64,000 nt of DNA from Stichopus chloronotus (GCA_021234535.1 CM037842.1:28984189-29048188); one strand, 5' to 3'. Positions 39,101 through 45,232 are shown, counted from the stretch's first letter. The notes: generated by a model not told the origin, from the letters alone. Numbers and translations: made by a program.

Positions 39101-41822
39101 GGCTACTGTTTCTCCATCTTTGAGCTAATTCTTGAAATTTATGCTCATTAAAAAAAGGTGCTCCTCAAAGAAATTTTCATTTGAGATTTTCTGCCTTTGA
39201 CATTGACAAATGTCAAGGTTACCTACCTGGCAAATCGATATGTATTATAGCTAGCTGTTGTGTCTTTCCATCCTAATTGGACAGAAAGTTTCACTCTATG
39301 CAGTAGTAAAACTAAACGTTTAGATTTTGGGAGAATTTTGTCTCTAATTTACACTGCTCAATAAAACTGAGATATCAGTAAATCATTTTCTGAAATATTG
39401 TTTCTTCCTACAGTAGGCAACTTTTCTAAGTTCATAAGGTTAAGGTGAAAGTGCTGTTGATTTTGACAGAAGTAGTTACATAAATGTAAAATGTGTTGTT
39501 TTGAAGTGACTTTGTACAGTGAAACCAACTTGGACATGTTCCTTATTTGCATGACAATGTGGCTGAATTGCCAACTCGGTATCCGTAGCAAGGCCCTCTT
39601 ATGTCTAGGGGTTTCTTGGCTCATCATGGCCCAGGCCCATTAGGGTTACTCCACTGTCTCTTAATATTGTTTCGAATGTCACTTTTTTGTTTATTGTTTG
39701 TTGGATGTTTAATGTTTCAATTTACTACAACTACTCTCCCTTGCTTCATTGTAACTGGTTAGCGGTGATTATGTCCAGCTTTTCTCAGCATCATGTCACC
39801 ATTTTCTTGTTGAGCCGTCCTGCCAGCATCTGGCCTTTTTTAAATAGTTATATTTTCCTTCATGAGTTGAACGCTACTAAGATATATTAAGTGCAAGAAG
39901 TAGGCTTGAAGGCATGGCAAACCATTAAGAACAATTAAAAAAGTATGAAAAAACTGAGCACAATAGAAATAACATTAGAAACAAGAAAATCGTTTGTAGT
40001 GGATTAAATTTAATTTAGGTATTAGTATCATAGCTAATGGTAGGCTAACTGACAATAATTGGAGTCGCAAACAATGCCCTTTTAGTTGTTGGTACTGCTT
40101 GCTGTGTTATTGTAAAACGTGATTGCATTGAAATGTTAATACCAGAAGGTGGATAGGCCCTCAGGAGATTGGCTTGATTTCTGTTAGTCCACAACACTGG
40201 CATCTATGAGCAACCAAATCACCAGATATGATACCAATAAAGTAATAAACATTGCTGGTGTTACTTGTAACTTGAATCGTAGATTTACAAACTTGACGTG
40301 CGTATGATCCAATAAGGAATAGTCTCATTTTAGATCAGTTGTTCTCGCCCTGTAGGAGGGGGGGGGGATTGCAAAACTGGTACAAGCACTTTATACTGAA
40401 GTCATGCCTTCAATGTATTGAATGTTTGATATATTTTAAGAGGTTGGAATACCAAGTGTAACTGATTGGAAAGGAGGAATGGAACAAAACAGATTAAGAC
40501 CCACTGGTCTAGATTTTGTTGTAATCAAGTTAGTTTACAATTCTGAGAGATTAATCTCACCATTCATTTGTTGTAATTTACTGAATATTACCCCCCCCCC
40601 ACAGGGTGGTGAGTTCCATGTTGTAATTTCCTCAATTTATTCCCCTCACAGGGTGGTGAGTTCCAAGGCAGTCGTAAAGCAGACACTGTTGAGAGAAAGA
40701 GACTTATCCAACTGGTTCAGGTGAGCAAATAGTTCTGCAACTGATCTTTCTTACTCTTCTTTTCAGATTTGTTATGATTTTTTTGTTTTCTATCAATTTC
40801 TTTGAGCTTTCTCTTCAATTGTTTTTTTTTTTTGTCATGCTGTATTTACAAGTTAGAATTAGCAAATAAGACCAGCAGTCTCTCTGTGTGTTTTTTTTTC
40901 ATATATTTTAGAAAATCTTTTAAAACCTTTAGTTCATATCCAGTTTGAGGCTGGGAAACTTGATTCTCTCAACTTTAATTCCCTTATTGCATCAGTACCT
41001 GGGGCTGATACACAGCCAGTCACTGTCTCAAAACGAGGAGTTTTCTTTTCCTCTGTGTCAACATCTGTAAGTGATATAATATCCACATTTTAGAGCTATG
41101 CACTGCAACCAATGAAGATAACAAGGTACATTTATCTAGTGAGCCATATCTATGTTTTTAAATGTAAAGTGGTTATTTAGCAGCTTTTTAGCAGTTACAT
41201 GGCATTGATACAGTGGTTATATACTTTAGCGGAGGACTTTTATAAAACAGTTATATAGTATTTAGTCATGTGAGAGTTATAACATAGTTACATTGCAGTT
41301 ATATAGCAATTATTAAGCTGTTATATAGGAGTTAAATATATTTATATAGTAGTTTTAAGGCAGTAATGCAGCAGTATGTAACAATAATACAGCAGTTACA
41401 GTATGTATAATGTATGTAAATTTGCGATAGAAGTGTACAGAGAATGTTATTTTCTTGACAACTTTTTGGTGCATTTTGAAATGTTCAAGTCCAACAAAGA
41501 CTTCCAATAATCAGACCTCCTTTCAGAATAATTAGAACATCGGATCATGTACAATACAATTTCCTCTATCAAGCTAAGATTGTGTTTTCAAGAAACAGTA
41601 CTCCTTGAATGTGATAGTTTTTTACAATCATGTAATTGCTCATTGCTTGCCTTTGTTTGGTTTCAATTTGGCAGCTTCAAGCCCAAGAGATAGACTGCCT
41701 TGAAGGATGAGATTGGACTACTCTCCAGGAAAGGGGGTCACATTTTACCACCGAGTCAGCCTCCGTTACCCCACACATCATCCGGTAACAACAGGAGTAA
41801 CCTCCCCACAGGTCAGAAGTAG
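7038..41822 (+). CDS. CFAP44: Cilia- and flagella-associated protein 44 (35 exons)
   Basis: This is the axonemal protein CFAP44 (FAP44, WDR52). From the family it is known to pair with CFAP43 in the tether/tether-head complex that anchors inner dynein arm f (I1) to the A-tubule. Loss in humans gives malformed sperm flagella. The 35 exons listed separately join in phase and give 2030 residues as sequenced. The human protein is about 1850, and the excess is mainly the N-terminal acidic region. Layout: residues 1-325 acidic low complexity; about 326-1110 two blocks of WD40 repeats ([49 protein letters not shown]); 1111-1750 coiled coil with a Gly-rich linker near 1490-1512 and an Asp/Glu/Ser block at 1712-1751; 1752-2030 coiled coil ending in the family's ALxxEIxLLSRKG region. 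The start has a good context (A at -3, G at +4). The last exon carries a one-base frameshift: the literal frame stops at 41708-41710, while the conserved tail continues in the next frame to TAG 41820-41822. Identity is secure; the exon map comes from reading splice sites and the family alignment. Confidence 0.95.
7078..8806 (+). other. CFAP44 intron 1
   Basis: A 1.7-kb intron from GTAATC to TTTTTAG. No repeat array, RNA gene or extra exon is apparent. Confidence 0.8.
8807..9361 (+). CDS. CFAP44: CFAP44 exon 2, acidic N-terminal region (residues 14-198)
   Basis: A 555-nt phase 1-1 exon, rich in Glu, Asp, Asn and Gly codons. It contains a short internal duplication ([17 protein letters not shown]). 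The acceptor is TTTTTAG and the donor GTATGA. It is probably disordered; no domain is seen. Confidence 0.9.
9663..9794 (+). CDS. CFAP44: CFAP44 exon 3, acidic (residues 199-242)
   Basis: A 132-nt phase 1-1 exon after CTTACTTAG, beginning [13 protein letters not shown] with the split Glu. The donor is GTATAA. It has the same acidic composition as exon 2 and can be skipped without a frameshift. Confidence 0.85.
10070..10290 (+). repeat. Minisatellite in intron 3
   Basis: About 12 imperfect copies of an 18-24 bp unit of the type GATGTTAGGCATCATGAC. The unit is close to a multiple of three, so it leaves open frames on both strands that are not genes. Confidence 0.8.
10465..10569 (+). CDS. CFAP44: CFAP44 exon 4, acidic (residues 243-277)
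   Basis: A 105-nt phase 1-1 exon, [16 protein letters not shown] onward, ending in ENAE. The acceptor is GCTAAAAG (pyrimidine-poor just before the AG) and the donor GTTTGT. It was missed by frame-length filters because of its size. Confidence 0.8.
10959..11103 (+). CDS. CFAP44: CFAP44 exon 5 (residues 278-325)
   Basis: Starts with a Lys-rich stretch, then [14 protein letters not shown] and [11 protein letters not shown]. This is the conserved lead-in to the WD40 domain in CFAP44 proteins. The acceptor is TTTTTCATGAAG and the donor GTATCC; entry phase 1, exit phase 2. Confidence 0.88.
11510..11740 (+). repeat. Degenerate tandem repeat in intron 5
   Basis: Four to five copies of a roughly 50-bp unit built on GTAGGCTACCC / TGTAGACTAAGCTATCCTGTC with CATGATGGT inside. 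Confidence 0.7.
11808..11970 (+). CDS. CFAP44: CFAP44 exon 6, first WD40 segment (residues 326-380)
   Basis: [17 protein letters not shown] then [14 protein letters not shown] and the [13 protein letters not shown] loop, all strongly family-like. The acceptor is AAATTCAG and the donor GTGAGT; exit phase 0. Confidence 0.95.
12183..12502 (+). CDS. CFAP44: CFAP44 exon 7, WD40 (residues 381-486)
   Basis: [20 protein letters not shown] opens a blade. It continues [19 protein letters not shown] and [19 protein letters not shown], then [20 protein letters not shown]. These are classic WD-repeat strands. Donor GTAAAA, exit phase 2. Confidence 0.95.
13206..13485 (+). CDS. CFAP44: CFAP44 exon 8, WD40 (residues 487-580)
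   Basis: [20 protein letters not shown], then [20 protein letters not shown] and the GADGYVR turn. Enters in phase 2 after TTTTTAG and exits in phase 0 at GTGAGT. Confidence 0.95.
13808..13966 (+). CDS. CFAP44: CFAP44 exon 9, WD40 (residues 581-633)
   Basis: [20 protein letters not shown] completes the blade begun in exon 8, followed by [19 protein letters not shown]. The donor GTACGT sits at the head of a tandem repeat that copies the junction. Confidence 0.95.
13950..14280 (+). repeat. Junction-seeded repeat after exon 9
   Basis: The exon 9 end and donor (TATGCGCAG-GTACGTGAC) recur in degenerate form in the intron as TATGTGCAGGTATT, TATGTACAGGTATG, TTTACAGGTATGTG, TTCACAGGTATGTT and TATGTACAGGTTTG. 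GTGACAGG spacers lie between them. Confidence 0.7.
15329..15575 (+). repeat. 112-114 bp tandem repeat ending in the exon 10 acceptor
   Basis: The first bases of exon 10 (GATGCTAATGGTGGTATCT) are preceded by two upstream copies at 15329 and 15443. These are 114 and 112 bp apart, with conserved intervening intron sequence. The 15443 copy keeps an intact CTTCCTCAG acceptor; the 15329 copy has lost it. Confidence 0.9.
15555..15702 (+). CDS. CFAP44: CFAP44 exon 10, WD40 (residues 634-682)
   Basis: [20 protein letters not shown], then [20 protein letters not shown] and ASTGVD. The acceptor is CTTCTCAG and the donor GTAAGT; exit phase 1. Both ends are embedded in tandem repeats of themselves. Confidence 0.95.
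15681..15852 (+). repeat. 70-bp tandem triplication of the exon 10 donor
   Basis: GTGGCTTCCACAGGAGTAGA plus CAGTAAGTG occurs at the true junction (GT at 15703) and twice more with GT at 15773 and 15843. The spacing is exactly 70 bp. Each copy is a near-perfect donor. Confidence 0.95.
16148..16242 (+). CDS. CFAP44: CFAP44 exon 11, WD40 (residues 683-714)
   Basis: The split Asn then [18 protein letters not shown] and [10 protein letters not shown]. Acceptor TTTTCTCTAG, donor GTAAGT; exit phase 0. The exon is only 95 nt and is fixed by the family alignment. Confidence 0.92.
17500..17690 (+). repeat. 71-bp tandem triplication of the exon 12 acceptor
   Basis: Three copies of polypyrimidine tract, TCAG and the first ~40 coding bases start at 17506, 17577 and 17648 (the true exon). 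The period is 71 bp. The two upstream copies keep TCAG but diverge after GGTTTCA/TTTTCA. Confidence 0.93.
17648..17854 (+). CDS. CFAP44: CFAP44 exon 12, WD40 (residues 715-783)
   Basis: [20 protein letters not shown], then [20 protein letters not shown] and the GELLATG blade start. Acceptor CCCCATCAG, donor GTGAGT; phase 0 at both ends. Confidence 0.95.
18520..18630 (+). CDS. CFAP44: CFAP44 exon 13, WD40 (residues 784-820)
   Basis: [20 protein letters not shown], then [16 protein letters not shown]. Phase 0-0, acceptor TAATTTCAG, donor GTAAGT. Confidence 0.93.
19450..19675 (+). repeat. 25-bp minisatellite in intron 13
   Basis: About nine copies of the unit GGTCTGTGACAGCTATTCTT followed by CTGTT, with GTGGCAG and CCATT variants. 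Confidence 0.9.
19897..20049 (+). CDS. CFAP44: CFAP44 exon 14, WD40 end (residues 821-871)
   Basis: [20 protein letters not shown], then [16 protein letters not shown]. This last part matches the segment that enters the charged linker in the family. Donor GTTAGT, phase 0-0. Confidence 0.92.
20424..20544 (+). CDS. CFAP44: CFAP44 exon 15, charged linker (residues 872-911)
   Basis: [20 protein letters not shown], then [15 protein letters not shown]: a charged single helix between the two WD40 blocks. The acceptor is TGTCTGCAG and the donor GTAACA; exit phase 1. No long open frame covers it. Confidence 0.88.
21540..21745 (+). repeat. ~37-bp minisatellite in intron 15
   Basis: About six copies of the unit ATTGTACCATGTTGATTGTG followed by ATGTTTCATTCTGTGGT. 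It gives a spurious minus-strand frame with a repeating peptide. Confidence 0.88.
22033..22154 (+). CDS. CFAP44: CFAP44 exon 16 (residues 912-952)
   Basis: [20 protein letters not shown], then [20 protein letters not shown]. The acidic linker ends and the second WD40 block begins. Acceptor TTTACCAG, donor GTAAGA; exit phase 0. Confidence 0.93.
23168..23328 (+). CDS. CFAP44: CFAP44 exon 17, WD40 (residues 953-1005)
   Basis: [20 protein letters not shown], then [19 protein letters not shown]. Acceptor TGTCTGCAG, donor GTAAGT (phase 2). The donor begins an array of about nine junction copies. Confidence 0.95.
23300..23800 (+). repeat. ~58-bp array copying the exon 17 donor
   Basis: About nine tandem units hold CCCAATAAGAACCATCAGCT, TCA(C/T)(G/A)TAAGTGCTGATTGG and TTTGGATATG. 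The first unit is the true exon end. Several copies keep a usable CGTAGGT or TGTAAGT donor; others have CATAAG or CATAATT and lack GT. Confidence 0.95.
23860..24205 (+). repeat. Minisatellite (GTAGCTACCATGATGTGCTT units)
   Basis: About a dozen degenerate ~20 and ~38 bp units alternate TAGCTACCATGATGTGCTTT with AGCTACAAAGTTATGCTTT. It lies about 60 bp after the exon 17 array but has an unrelated sequence. Confidence 0.85.
24875..25187 (+). CDS. CFAP44: CFAP44 exon 18, last WD40 segment (residues 1006-1110)
   Basis: [20 protein letters not shown], then [20 protein letters not shown] and [15 protein letters not shown]. Acceptor TATTTCAG, donor GTAAAG; exit phase 0. Confidence 0.95.
25160..25335 (+). 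repeat. ~66-bp triplication of the exon 18 donor
   Basis: CAGTCGCCAGGGCCAAGATT plus CCCTCAGCTAAGGTAAAG at the true junction is followed by two diverged copies. One is CAGTCACCATGGACAAGCTT with GGCTAGGGTAAGG; the other is CAGTCACTAGGACCAAGATT with CAGCTAGTGTAAAG. Confidence 0.9.
25739..25954 (+). CDS. CFAP44: CFAP44 exon 19, coiled coil start (residues 1111-1182)
   Basis: [20 protein letters not shown], then [20 protein letters not shown], a heptad-like charged helix. Acceptor TTTTGTCCAG, donor GTAACT; phase 0-0. Confidence 0.93.
26168..26298 (+). CDS. CFAP44: CFAP44 exon 20, coiled coil (residues 1183-1225)
   Basis: [20 protein letters not shown], then [16 protein letters not shown]. Acceptor TTTCTCAG, donor GTATGT; exit phase 2. 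Confidence 0.93.
26519..26754 (+). CDS. CFAP44: CFAP44 exon 21 (residues 1226-1304)
   Basis: [20 protein letters not shown], then [20 protein letters not shown], then a Ser/Pro-rich disordered stretch. Acceptor TCTCGCAG, donor GTAGGT; exit phase 1. Confidence 0.93.
27173..27288 (+). CDS. CFAP44: CFAP44 exon 22 (residues 1305-1343)
   Basis: [20 protein letters not shown], then [15 protein letters not shown]. The acceptor is TATCCACAG. The donor CAG-GTGGAC is weak, but it is the only one that joins in frame to exon 23. Confidence 0.85.
27305..27370 (+). repeat. 19-bp triplicate in intron 22
   Basis: Three near-identical copies of ACTTGAATGATGTCATGTG start 17-20 bp inside the intron, next to the weak donor. 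Confidence 0.9.
27963..28151 (+). CDS. CFAP44: CFAP44 exon 23 (residues 1344-1406)
   Basis: [20 protein letters not shown], then [20 protein letters not shown], one of the most conserved coiled-coil stretches of the family. Acceptor CATTTTCAG, donor GTGAGA; phase 0-0. Confidence 0.95.
28395..28705 (+). repeat. 33-bp minisatellite in intron 23
   Basis: About nine copies of CATACAAACTGAATCTTGTC plus ACATGTATAATGG. The unit length is divisible by three and lacks stops in several frames, so it yields long repetitive frames on both strands that are not genes. Confidence 0.95.
28892..29076 (+). CDS. CFAP44: CFAP44 exon 24, coiled coil (residues 1407-1467)
   Basis: [20 protein letters not shown], then [20 protein letters not shown] and [10 protein letters not shown]. 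Acceptor ACCTCCAG, donor GTGAGA; exit phase 2. Confidence 0.94.
29500..29760 (+). repeat. ~115-bp repeat in intron 24
   Basis: About two and a half diverged copies contain TCAAAGTCTGTCAA, CTAGT(G)TTGTATC, and a stretch with GTATACTGTATGTCA / TACTAGC(A)G. Confidence 0.7.
29834..29987 (+). CDS. CFAP44: CFAP44 exon 25, glycine-rich linker (residues 1468-1519)
   Basis: [20 protein letters not shown], then a [20 protein letters not shown] stretch and ATKKE. The Gly/Phe run is a simple-sequence linker. The acceptor is CTCCTCAG and the donor GTGTCT is weak; read-through would stay open for about 31 codons to a stop at 30081-30083. Confidence 0.88.
30661..30935 (+). CDS. CFAP44: CFAP44 exon 26 (residues 1520-1610)
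   Basis: A basic Ser-rich start, then [20 protein letters not shown] and [20 protein letters not shown]. The acceptor is a TAGCAGCAG tandem, so the exon may start at 30658, 30661 or 30664 without changing frame. Donor GTAAGT, exit phase 2. Confidence 0.9.
30940..31120 (+). repeat. ~28-bp repeat after exon 26 donor
   Basis: Degenerate copies of GTGACTGGCATGTACTGTAC ATGT start about 5 bp inside the intron. Unlike the exon 10, 12 and 17 arrays, the unit does not copy exon sequence. Confidence 0.8.
31581..31695 (+). CDS. CFAP44: CFAP44 exon 27 (residues 1611-1649)
   Basis: [20 protein letters not shown], then [18 protein letters not shown]. Acceptor TCTCTCCAG, donor GTAAAC; exit phase 0. Confidence 0.93.
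32210..32396 (+). CDS. CFAP44: CFAP44 exon 28 (residues 1650-1711)
   Basis: [20 protein letters not shown], then [20 protein letters not shown]. Acceptor GTATTCTAG. The donor GAAG-GTGATT is weak but required by phase (exit phase 1). Confidence 0.92.
32915..33033 (+). CDS. CFAP44: CFAP44 exon 29, Asp/Glu/Ser block (residues 1712-1751)
   Basis: [20 protein letters not shown], then [13 protein letters not shown]. The acidic stretch followed by the DDSxCPxxC motif is diagnostic for CFAP44. Acceptor GTCTTCTCAG, donor GTCAGT; exit phase 0. Confidence 0.95.
33040..33580 (+). repeat. GAT/GAC/GAG trinucleotide array
   Basis: A 540-bp interrupted GATGATGAx tract starts 7 bp inside intron 29. Long open frames (poly-Met on plus; poly-Ile, poly-Ser and poly-His on minus) are products of the repeat. 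The tract resembles the acidic codons of exon 29 just upstream. Confidence 0.97.
34550..34726 (+). CDS. CFAP44: CFAP44 exon 30 (residues 1752-1810)
   Basis: [20 protein letters not shown], then [20 protein letters not shown], ending EAFQ. Acceptor TCTGTGAAG (a poor tract, chosen by phase and alignment), donor GTACAG; phase 0-0. Confidence 0.9.
35516..35712 (+). CDS. CFAP44: CFAP44 exon 31 (residues 1811-1875)
   Basis: [20 protein letters not shown], then [20 protein letters not shown], strongly conserved. Acceptor GGTAATTCAG, donor GTAAGA; exit phase 2. Confidence 0.95.
35715..36240 (+). repeat. Purine-rich degenerate repeat in intron 31
   Basis: A GA-rich tract with recurring AGATGGTGAAAGGTAAAATAA and GAAGGGAAGATGAAG words. 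It is asymmetric in purines over about 500 bp. Confidence 0.7.
36411..36636 (+). CDS. CFAP44: CFAP44 exon 32 (residues 1876-1951)
   Basis: [20 protein letters not shown], then [20 protein letters not shown] (the conserved KFGxxxDxxxLxTxxVN motif). Acceptor GGCTCTCAG, donor GTGAGT; exit phase 0. Confidence 0.95.
37007..37141 (+). CDS. CFAP44: CFAP44 exon 33 (residues 1952-1996)
   Basis: [20 protein letters not shown], then [19 protein letters not shown]. Acceptor AACCTCAG, donor GTAAGT; phase 0-0. No long frame covers it. Confidence 0.9.
37142..40651 (+). other. CFAP44 intron 33
   Basis: A 3.5-kb intron, the longest in the gene. It holds a four-copy ~62-bp minisatellite (38450-38710) and a duplicated 3' junction at its end. 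No extra exon is needed: exons 33 and 34 are contiguous in the family alignment. Confidence 0.8.
38450..38710 (+). repeat. ~62-bp minisatellite in intron 33
   Basis: Four copies of GAATAAAACTACCAATAGCC, AACAGAAAATGTAGTTTAAA and TTTGCATTTCACAATCAGTTA. Confidence 0.93.
40571..40670 (+). repeat. ~48-bp duplication of the exon 34 acceptor
   Basis: TTGTAATTT, a pyrimidine stretch, CACAG and GGTGGTGAGTTCCA occur twice: once with a C10 tract ending at 40604, once at the true junction ending at 40651. The exon-start positions are 47 bp apart. Confidence 0.92.
40652..40720 (+). CDS. CFAP44: CFAP44 exon 34 (residues 1997-2019)
   Basis: [20 protein letters not shown] then LVQ. Phase 0-0, acceptor CCCTCACAG, donor GTGAGC. 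Recognised from the conserved LIQLVQ that precedes the final exon. Confidence 0.9.
41110..41400 (+). repeat. Degenerate repeat in intron 34
   Basis: Irregular copies of CAGTTATATAGCAGTTA-type words, about 15-20 bp apart. Confidence 0.6.
41675..41822 (+). CDS. CFAP44: CFAP44 exon 35, frameshifted last exon
   Basis: The exon starts LQAQEIDCL in the incoming frame and then reads EG-stop (TGA 41708-41710). One base further on, the frame from 41703 reads [20 protein letters not shown] and continues to TAG 41820-41822. That is the conserved family C-terminus. The shift lies within CCTTGAAGG (about 41699-41703) and is explained by one extra base. It could be an assembly error, an allele or a real truncation. 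Confidence 0.85.
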
Positions 41823-44770
41823 CTGCTGCTGCTGCTGATGGAATATGATATAATATCATAATATTCTATTGAGTGCTTCACCTTGAAAACTTCACCTTGA
41901 AAAATCTTGTTCACATGTTTTGTTCAGTTTTTTTTTTTTTTTTTTTGTAAACTGAGCCACACATTAAGTTATATCACTTACTGTGACTGACTGTATTCAC
42001 ATTGCCTCCATTATATGTTTCTAGTTGTTTTGAATTGTTATTCTGTTTATGCTTGACTTACAGCCTTCTGTATTTATGTGTTTTTCAAACTTGTAGAATG
42101 CAGGGATGCAATTTATTGGTATAATATTGAATCAATACCATGAAATGAGTCACTTTTCCTTGAAGTGTTGATTTCATGCATGGTTGAATATTTTCTCTGC
42201 TGTATGTGGTACTTGTAGCTTGTATCAGATCAGCATGGTAAAGGATCCTTGATAAATCCAAGAATGGTCTTGTTATTATTGAATGTTAGTGATTCTCTCT
42301 GACAGAGTTGTGAATTATGTAATTCTAACAATCGCTGATTACAAATGAGTCTTTTACATCGTTCGAGTCACTTACATCGTTTATAAATTGCTCATATACT
42401 GGTGATGTGCACTGGGTGTCTACAAGCTTGATTGAGTACCACCACATATTACTGAAGGGCTATTTACAAATTCTAGTTGTTATTAGTATTTACACTGTGT
42501 CAAACTTTTGGGTCCGTTTACTCTCTCTTTGCATGGTCTGTTGACTTCCCAGACAGCCAACAGACCAACGTTTGTCACGAGTTTGTCGAGAAGTGAAAAT
42601 ACAGCATTTTGTTTTACATGTTAACGTATCTTAGGTACTGGCATGATAATGAAGTGTTTTTAGTTGCACATAAGCTGAATTTTGATACTCATACAATGGA
42701 CATTAATGAAACTTTTGATTTCGGTCACAATTTCAGAACCAGGTCTTGATATTGTTGTCGCGTACCTGGGTAGTAAATACTAGTTTACAGTATTCCATGA
42801 TGTTTTACATGTACAAGTTTAAAAGTCATTTCAATGTGTGTACAAAACTCAGTAATTCCAGTCCTGCAGAATGCGAGTTTAAGAATGATATTGCACTGAG
42901 CCTGCTAAACATGACTACATGTTTCATTGAATCACAACTTAATTTTCAGTTAAGGTTTGCTTGTTGGATCAAACACGTTTGGGATCGTACTAGTGTGACA
43001 TAGGATCAAACACATGCAGGATCATATCACTATGATTTAGATGTTAGATCAAATGCATGTAAGATCATTTCCTACTTTTAGATAGGAGCAGTGGAGTAAA
43101 AGTTCTCACACTTACAGTTTTCCGCTGCCATCTGATTCTTGGTCGATATGTGTCTGTTTGAATATAATGCTTTTCATATAATACTTATGAATAAAAATTT
43201 TCTGAGATTATTCCAGCCCAGAATGACGTACTGTGATTGAATTCTTTTTGTGTAAATCACGTGTTGTATTTCGTTTCTTTTCCTATCGTTATTTAGCCAT
43301 GTAGATGAGACTCTTTTCATTGCTATAAAGTTTATCAATCCTAAAAGTCCCTAAAGTCTATCCCACAAACTGTAGGTGATGTGAAGTAGGTACATTACAC
43401 ATAAACAATCAACATTTAATATGGAAATGTTGATTCAAATCCTCAAGGGAAAATTTTATCTCTGTTACCTCTTCAGCTTTGTAGGTAACAATTGATTCGT
43501 TTCTAAATGTTCTGATATTAGATCCGAGTGTTTGAAATAAACTCAACCATGGATGAACAAACTGATAAACCACTCATGAGATACATTCACTGTTATTTTG
43601 CTGGAGTTAAGTCAACTTTATACATCATTTCAGTTCTACTGTATATATGTTATAGACCTGCACCAGCTAGTTTATTTGTAATTATTTGATTTGCAATTTA
43701 TTTCTTGAATGAATGATTTGGAGATGTCCAGCACAGAATTAGACAGTTAGTGAACATGCTTGGGTAACCCTTCGTTTTTGGAATCAAGGCTATTTGTATT
43801 CAAGATACACCATTTGAAGACATTCTATCAGGCAGACGGAATTATCCCCGCTGGTACCACTTTTAGAAAATAAAGAGATCAAAATTTAACAAATGTAGAC
43901 AAGAAAAGCAGGGACTGGTCAAAGCATTATTGTAAATACAAAGTTACTAACATTTCAATTGAGATAATCCTTTCGCTCTCCAAGACTGTAGACCTTCAGA
44001 AAATATAGCGTGAGCCTTGTTAGTGTATTCAAAACCTCCTTGGTGTATTTATAACAATACAAAGGACTTGCGAATGAGTGTAAGTTACTGAATTAAGAAA
44101 TTAAGTGTTTGTACTGAGATTTCAAACCTCTAATTAGAGTATACTGATGAAATGATGATGGTCCTTCTCTTGGGCTAGGATTCCCTGCCGAGTCTCCCTT
44201 GATATCACAACTAACTCGGAAGGATACAAGGAGGGTCGGTAGAAGGTCGACCAGCCTAGCGTGCTAGGCAGTGTGAGGTAAATACAACAACTCGACCTGA
44301 GGGTTGAAGGATTCTTTGTGACCCTCATGTGTCCATAGTCAACTGAACACACATCCCCATAATTCGTGTTCTTTTAGAAAAAAAAGAAGCAAAAAACAAT
44401 ACCTACGGATGCCATAAGAACGTCACAAAAATGTAGGAGCTCGCTGATTTTTGCATATTCTACAACTGTGGTATGTTTACATCAGCTGTCTGATGTTACA
44501 TTTGATGGTGGTGTTTAATGACCGCTTGGACAAGACAAGGGATACTGAATCAGAGCATGTAACAGTATGATCAGCGATGAGTGTCAATGATACAGTTTAA
44601 TTGGAAGACCATGAGACTTATGTGCAATAAGAAATAAGATACAAATGAGGTACTTTCAATGTAACGCTTACAAATTACTGGAGCGCAGTAAATACTCTGA
44701 AATAACGTCAGGATAGTGATTCCACTGAGGTGTTAAAAGCATTGTGCAGTTAAGAGGTACCCATTTCGGG
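41823..44770. other. CFAP44 3' flank and intergenic DNA
   Basis: Probably 3' UTR for up to about 1.4 kb, then intergenic. It holds a T run near 41931-41946 and a three-copy ~50-bp GGATCAAACACATG repeat near 42960-43080. The short frames at 42746-43003 and 44134-44352 have no recognisable homology. Confidence 0.6.
43190..43195 (+). terminator. Candidate CFAP44 polyadenylation signal
   Basis: The first AATAAA seen downstream of the CFAP44 stop. Further AATAAA words lie near 43530 and at 43869-43874, so the true cleavage site is unknown. Confidence 0.3.
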
Positions 44771-44771
44771 T

Positions 44772-45157
44772 AAATATGTCACAACCATTACAGCAAAATT
44801 CCCTGATGAGAGAGGACGTACAAACAAACGTACATTGGCCTAACAGAGAACACATTCAAACAGAGATACATAGCACACAAAAGCAGCTTTAAAAATCGTA
44901 CAAACAGAAATGCAACAACGCTTAGTCAATACATCTGGAATCTCAAGGAACAAAAAACCGATTTTTCCATCAAATGGAGAATTGTCGACAGAGGTAGTCC
45001 TTACTCAACCTCCACCAAATCCTGTAACCTTTGCACAAAAGAAAAGTACTTTATAATCTATAAGCCAGACAAGGCCAGCCTGAACAATAGGAACGAGTTA
45101 GGATCAGCCTGCAAACATAGAAAGAAGCATCTATTGTGCAATTTTAATCCAGGCTGA
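44772..45157 (+). pseudogene. Penelope-like element remnant, GIY-YIG end
   Basis: The frame from 44813 reads TYIGLTENTFKQRYIAHKSS, then NATTLSQYIWNLKEQKTDFS, IVDRGSPYS and SCNLCTKEKYFIIYKPDKAS, ending with a stop at 45155-45157. This is the C-terminal GIY-YIG nuclease region that Penelope-like retroelements of marine invertebrates carry. An upstream piece (KYVTTITAKFPDERGR, from 44772) is in another frame, so a frameshift lies near 44825-44830. No reverse transcriptase is present: a dead 3' fragment. Confidence 0.8.
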
Positions 45158-45232
45158 AATCGAAATAAAAAGAGCTGATACTGCCCTTCCAGCTCACACA
45201 ATGCTGTTATCCTGAAGAGAAAGAGTCTTATA

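Noticed and set aside
42746..43003. 85-codon frame downstream of CFAP44
   Set aside because: No homology, no splice partners, lies in the probable 3' UTR.
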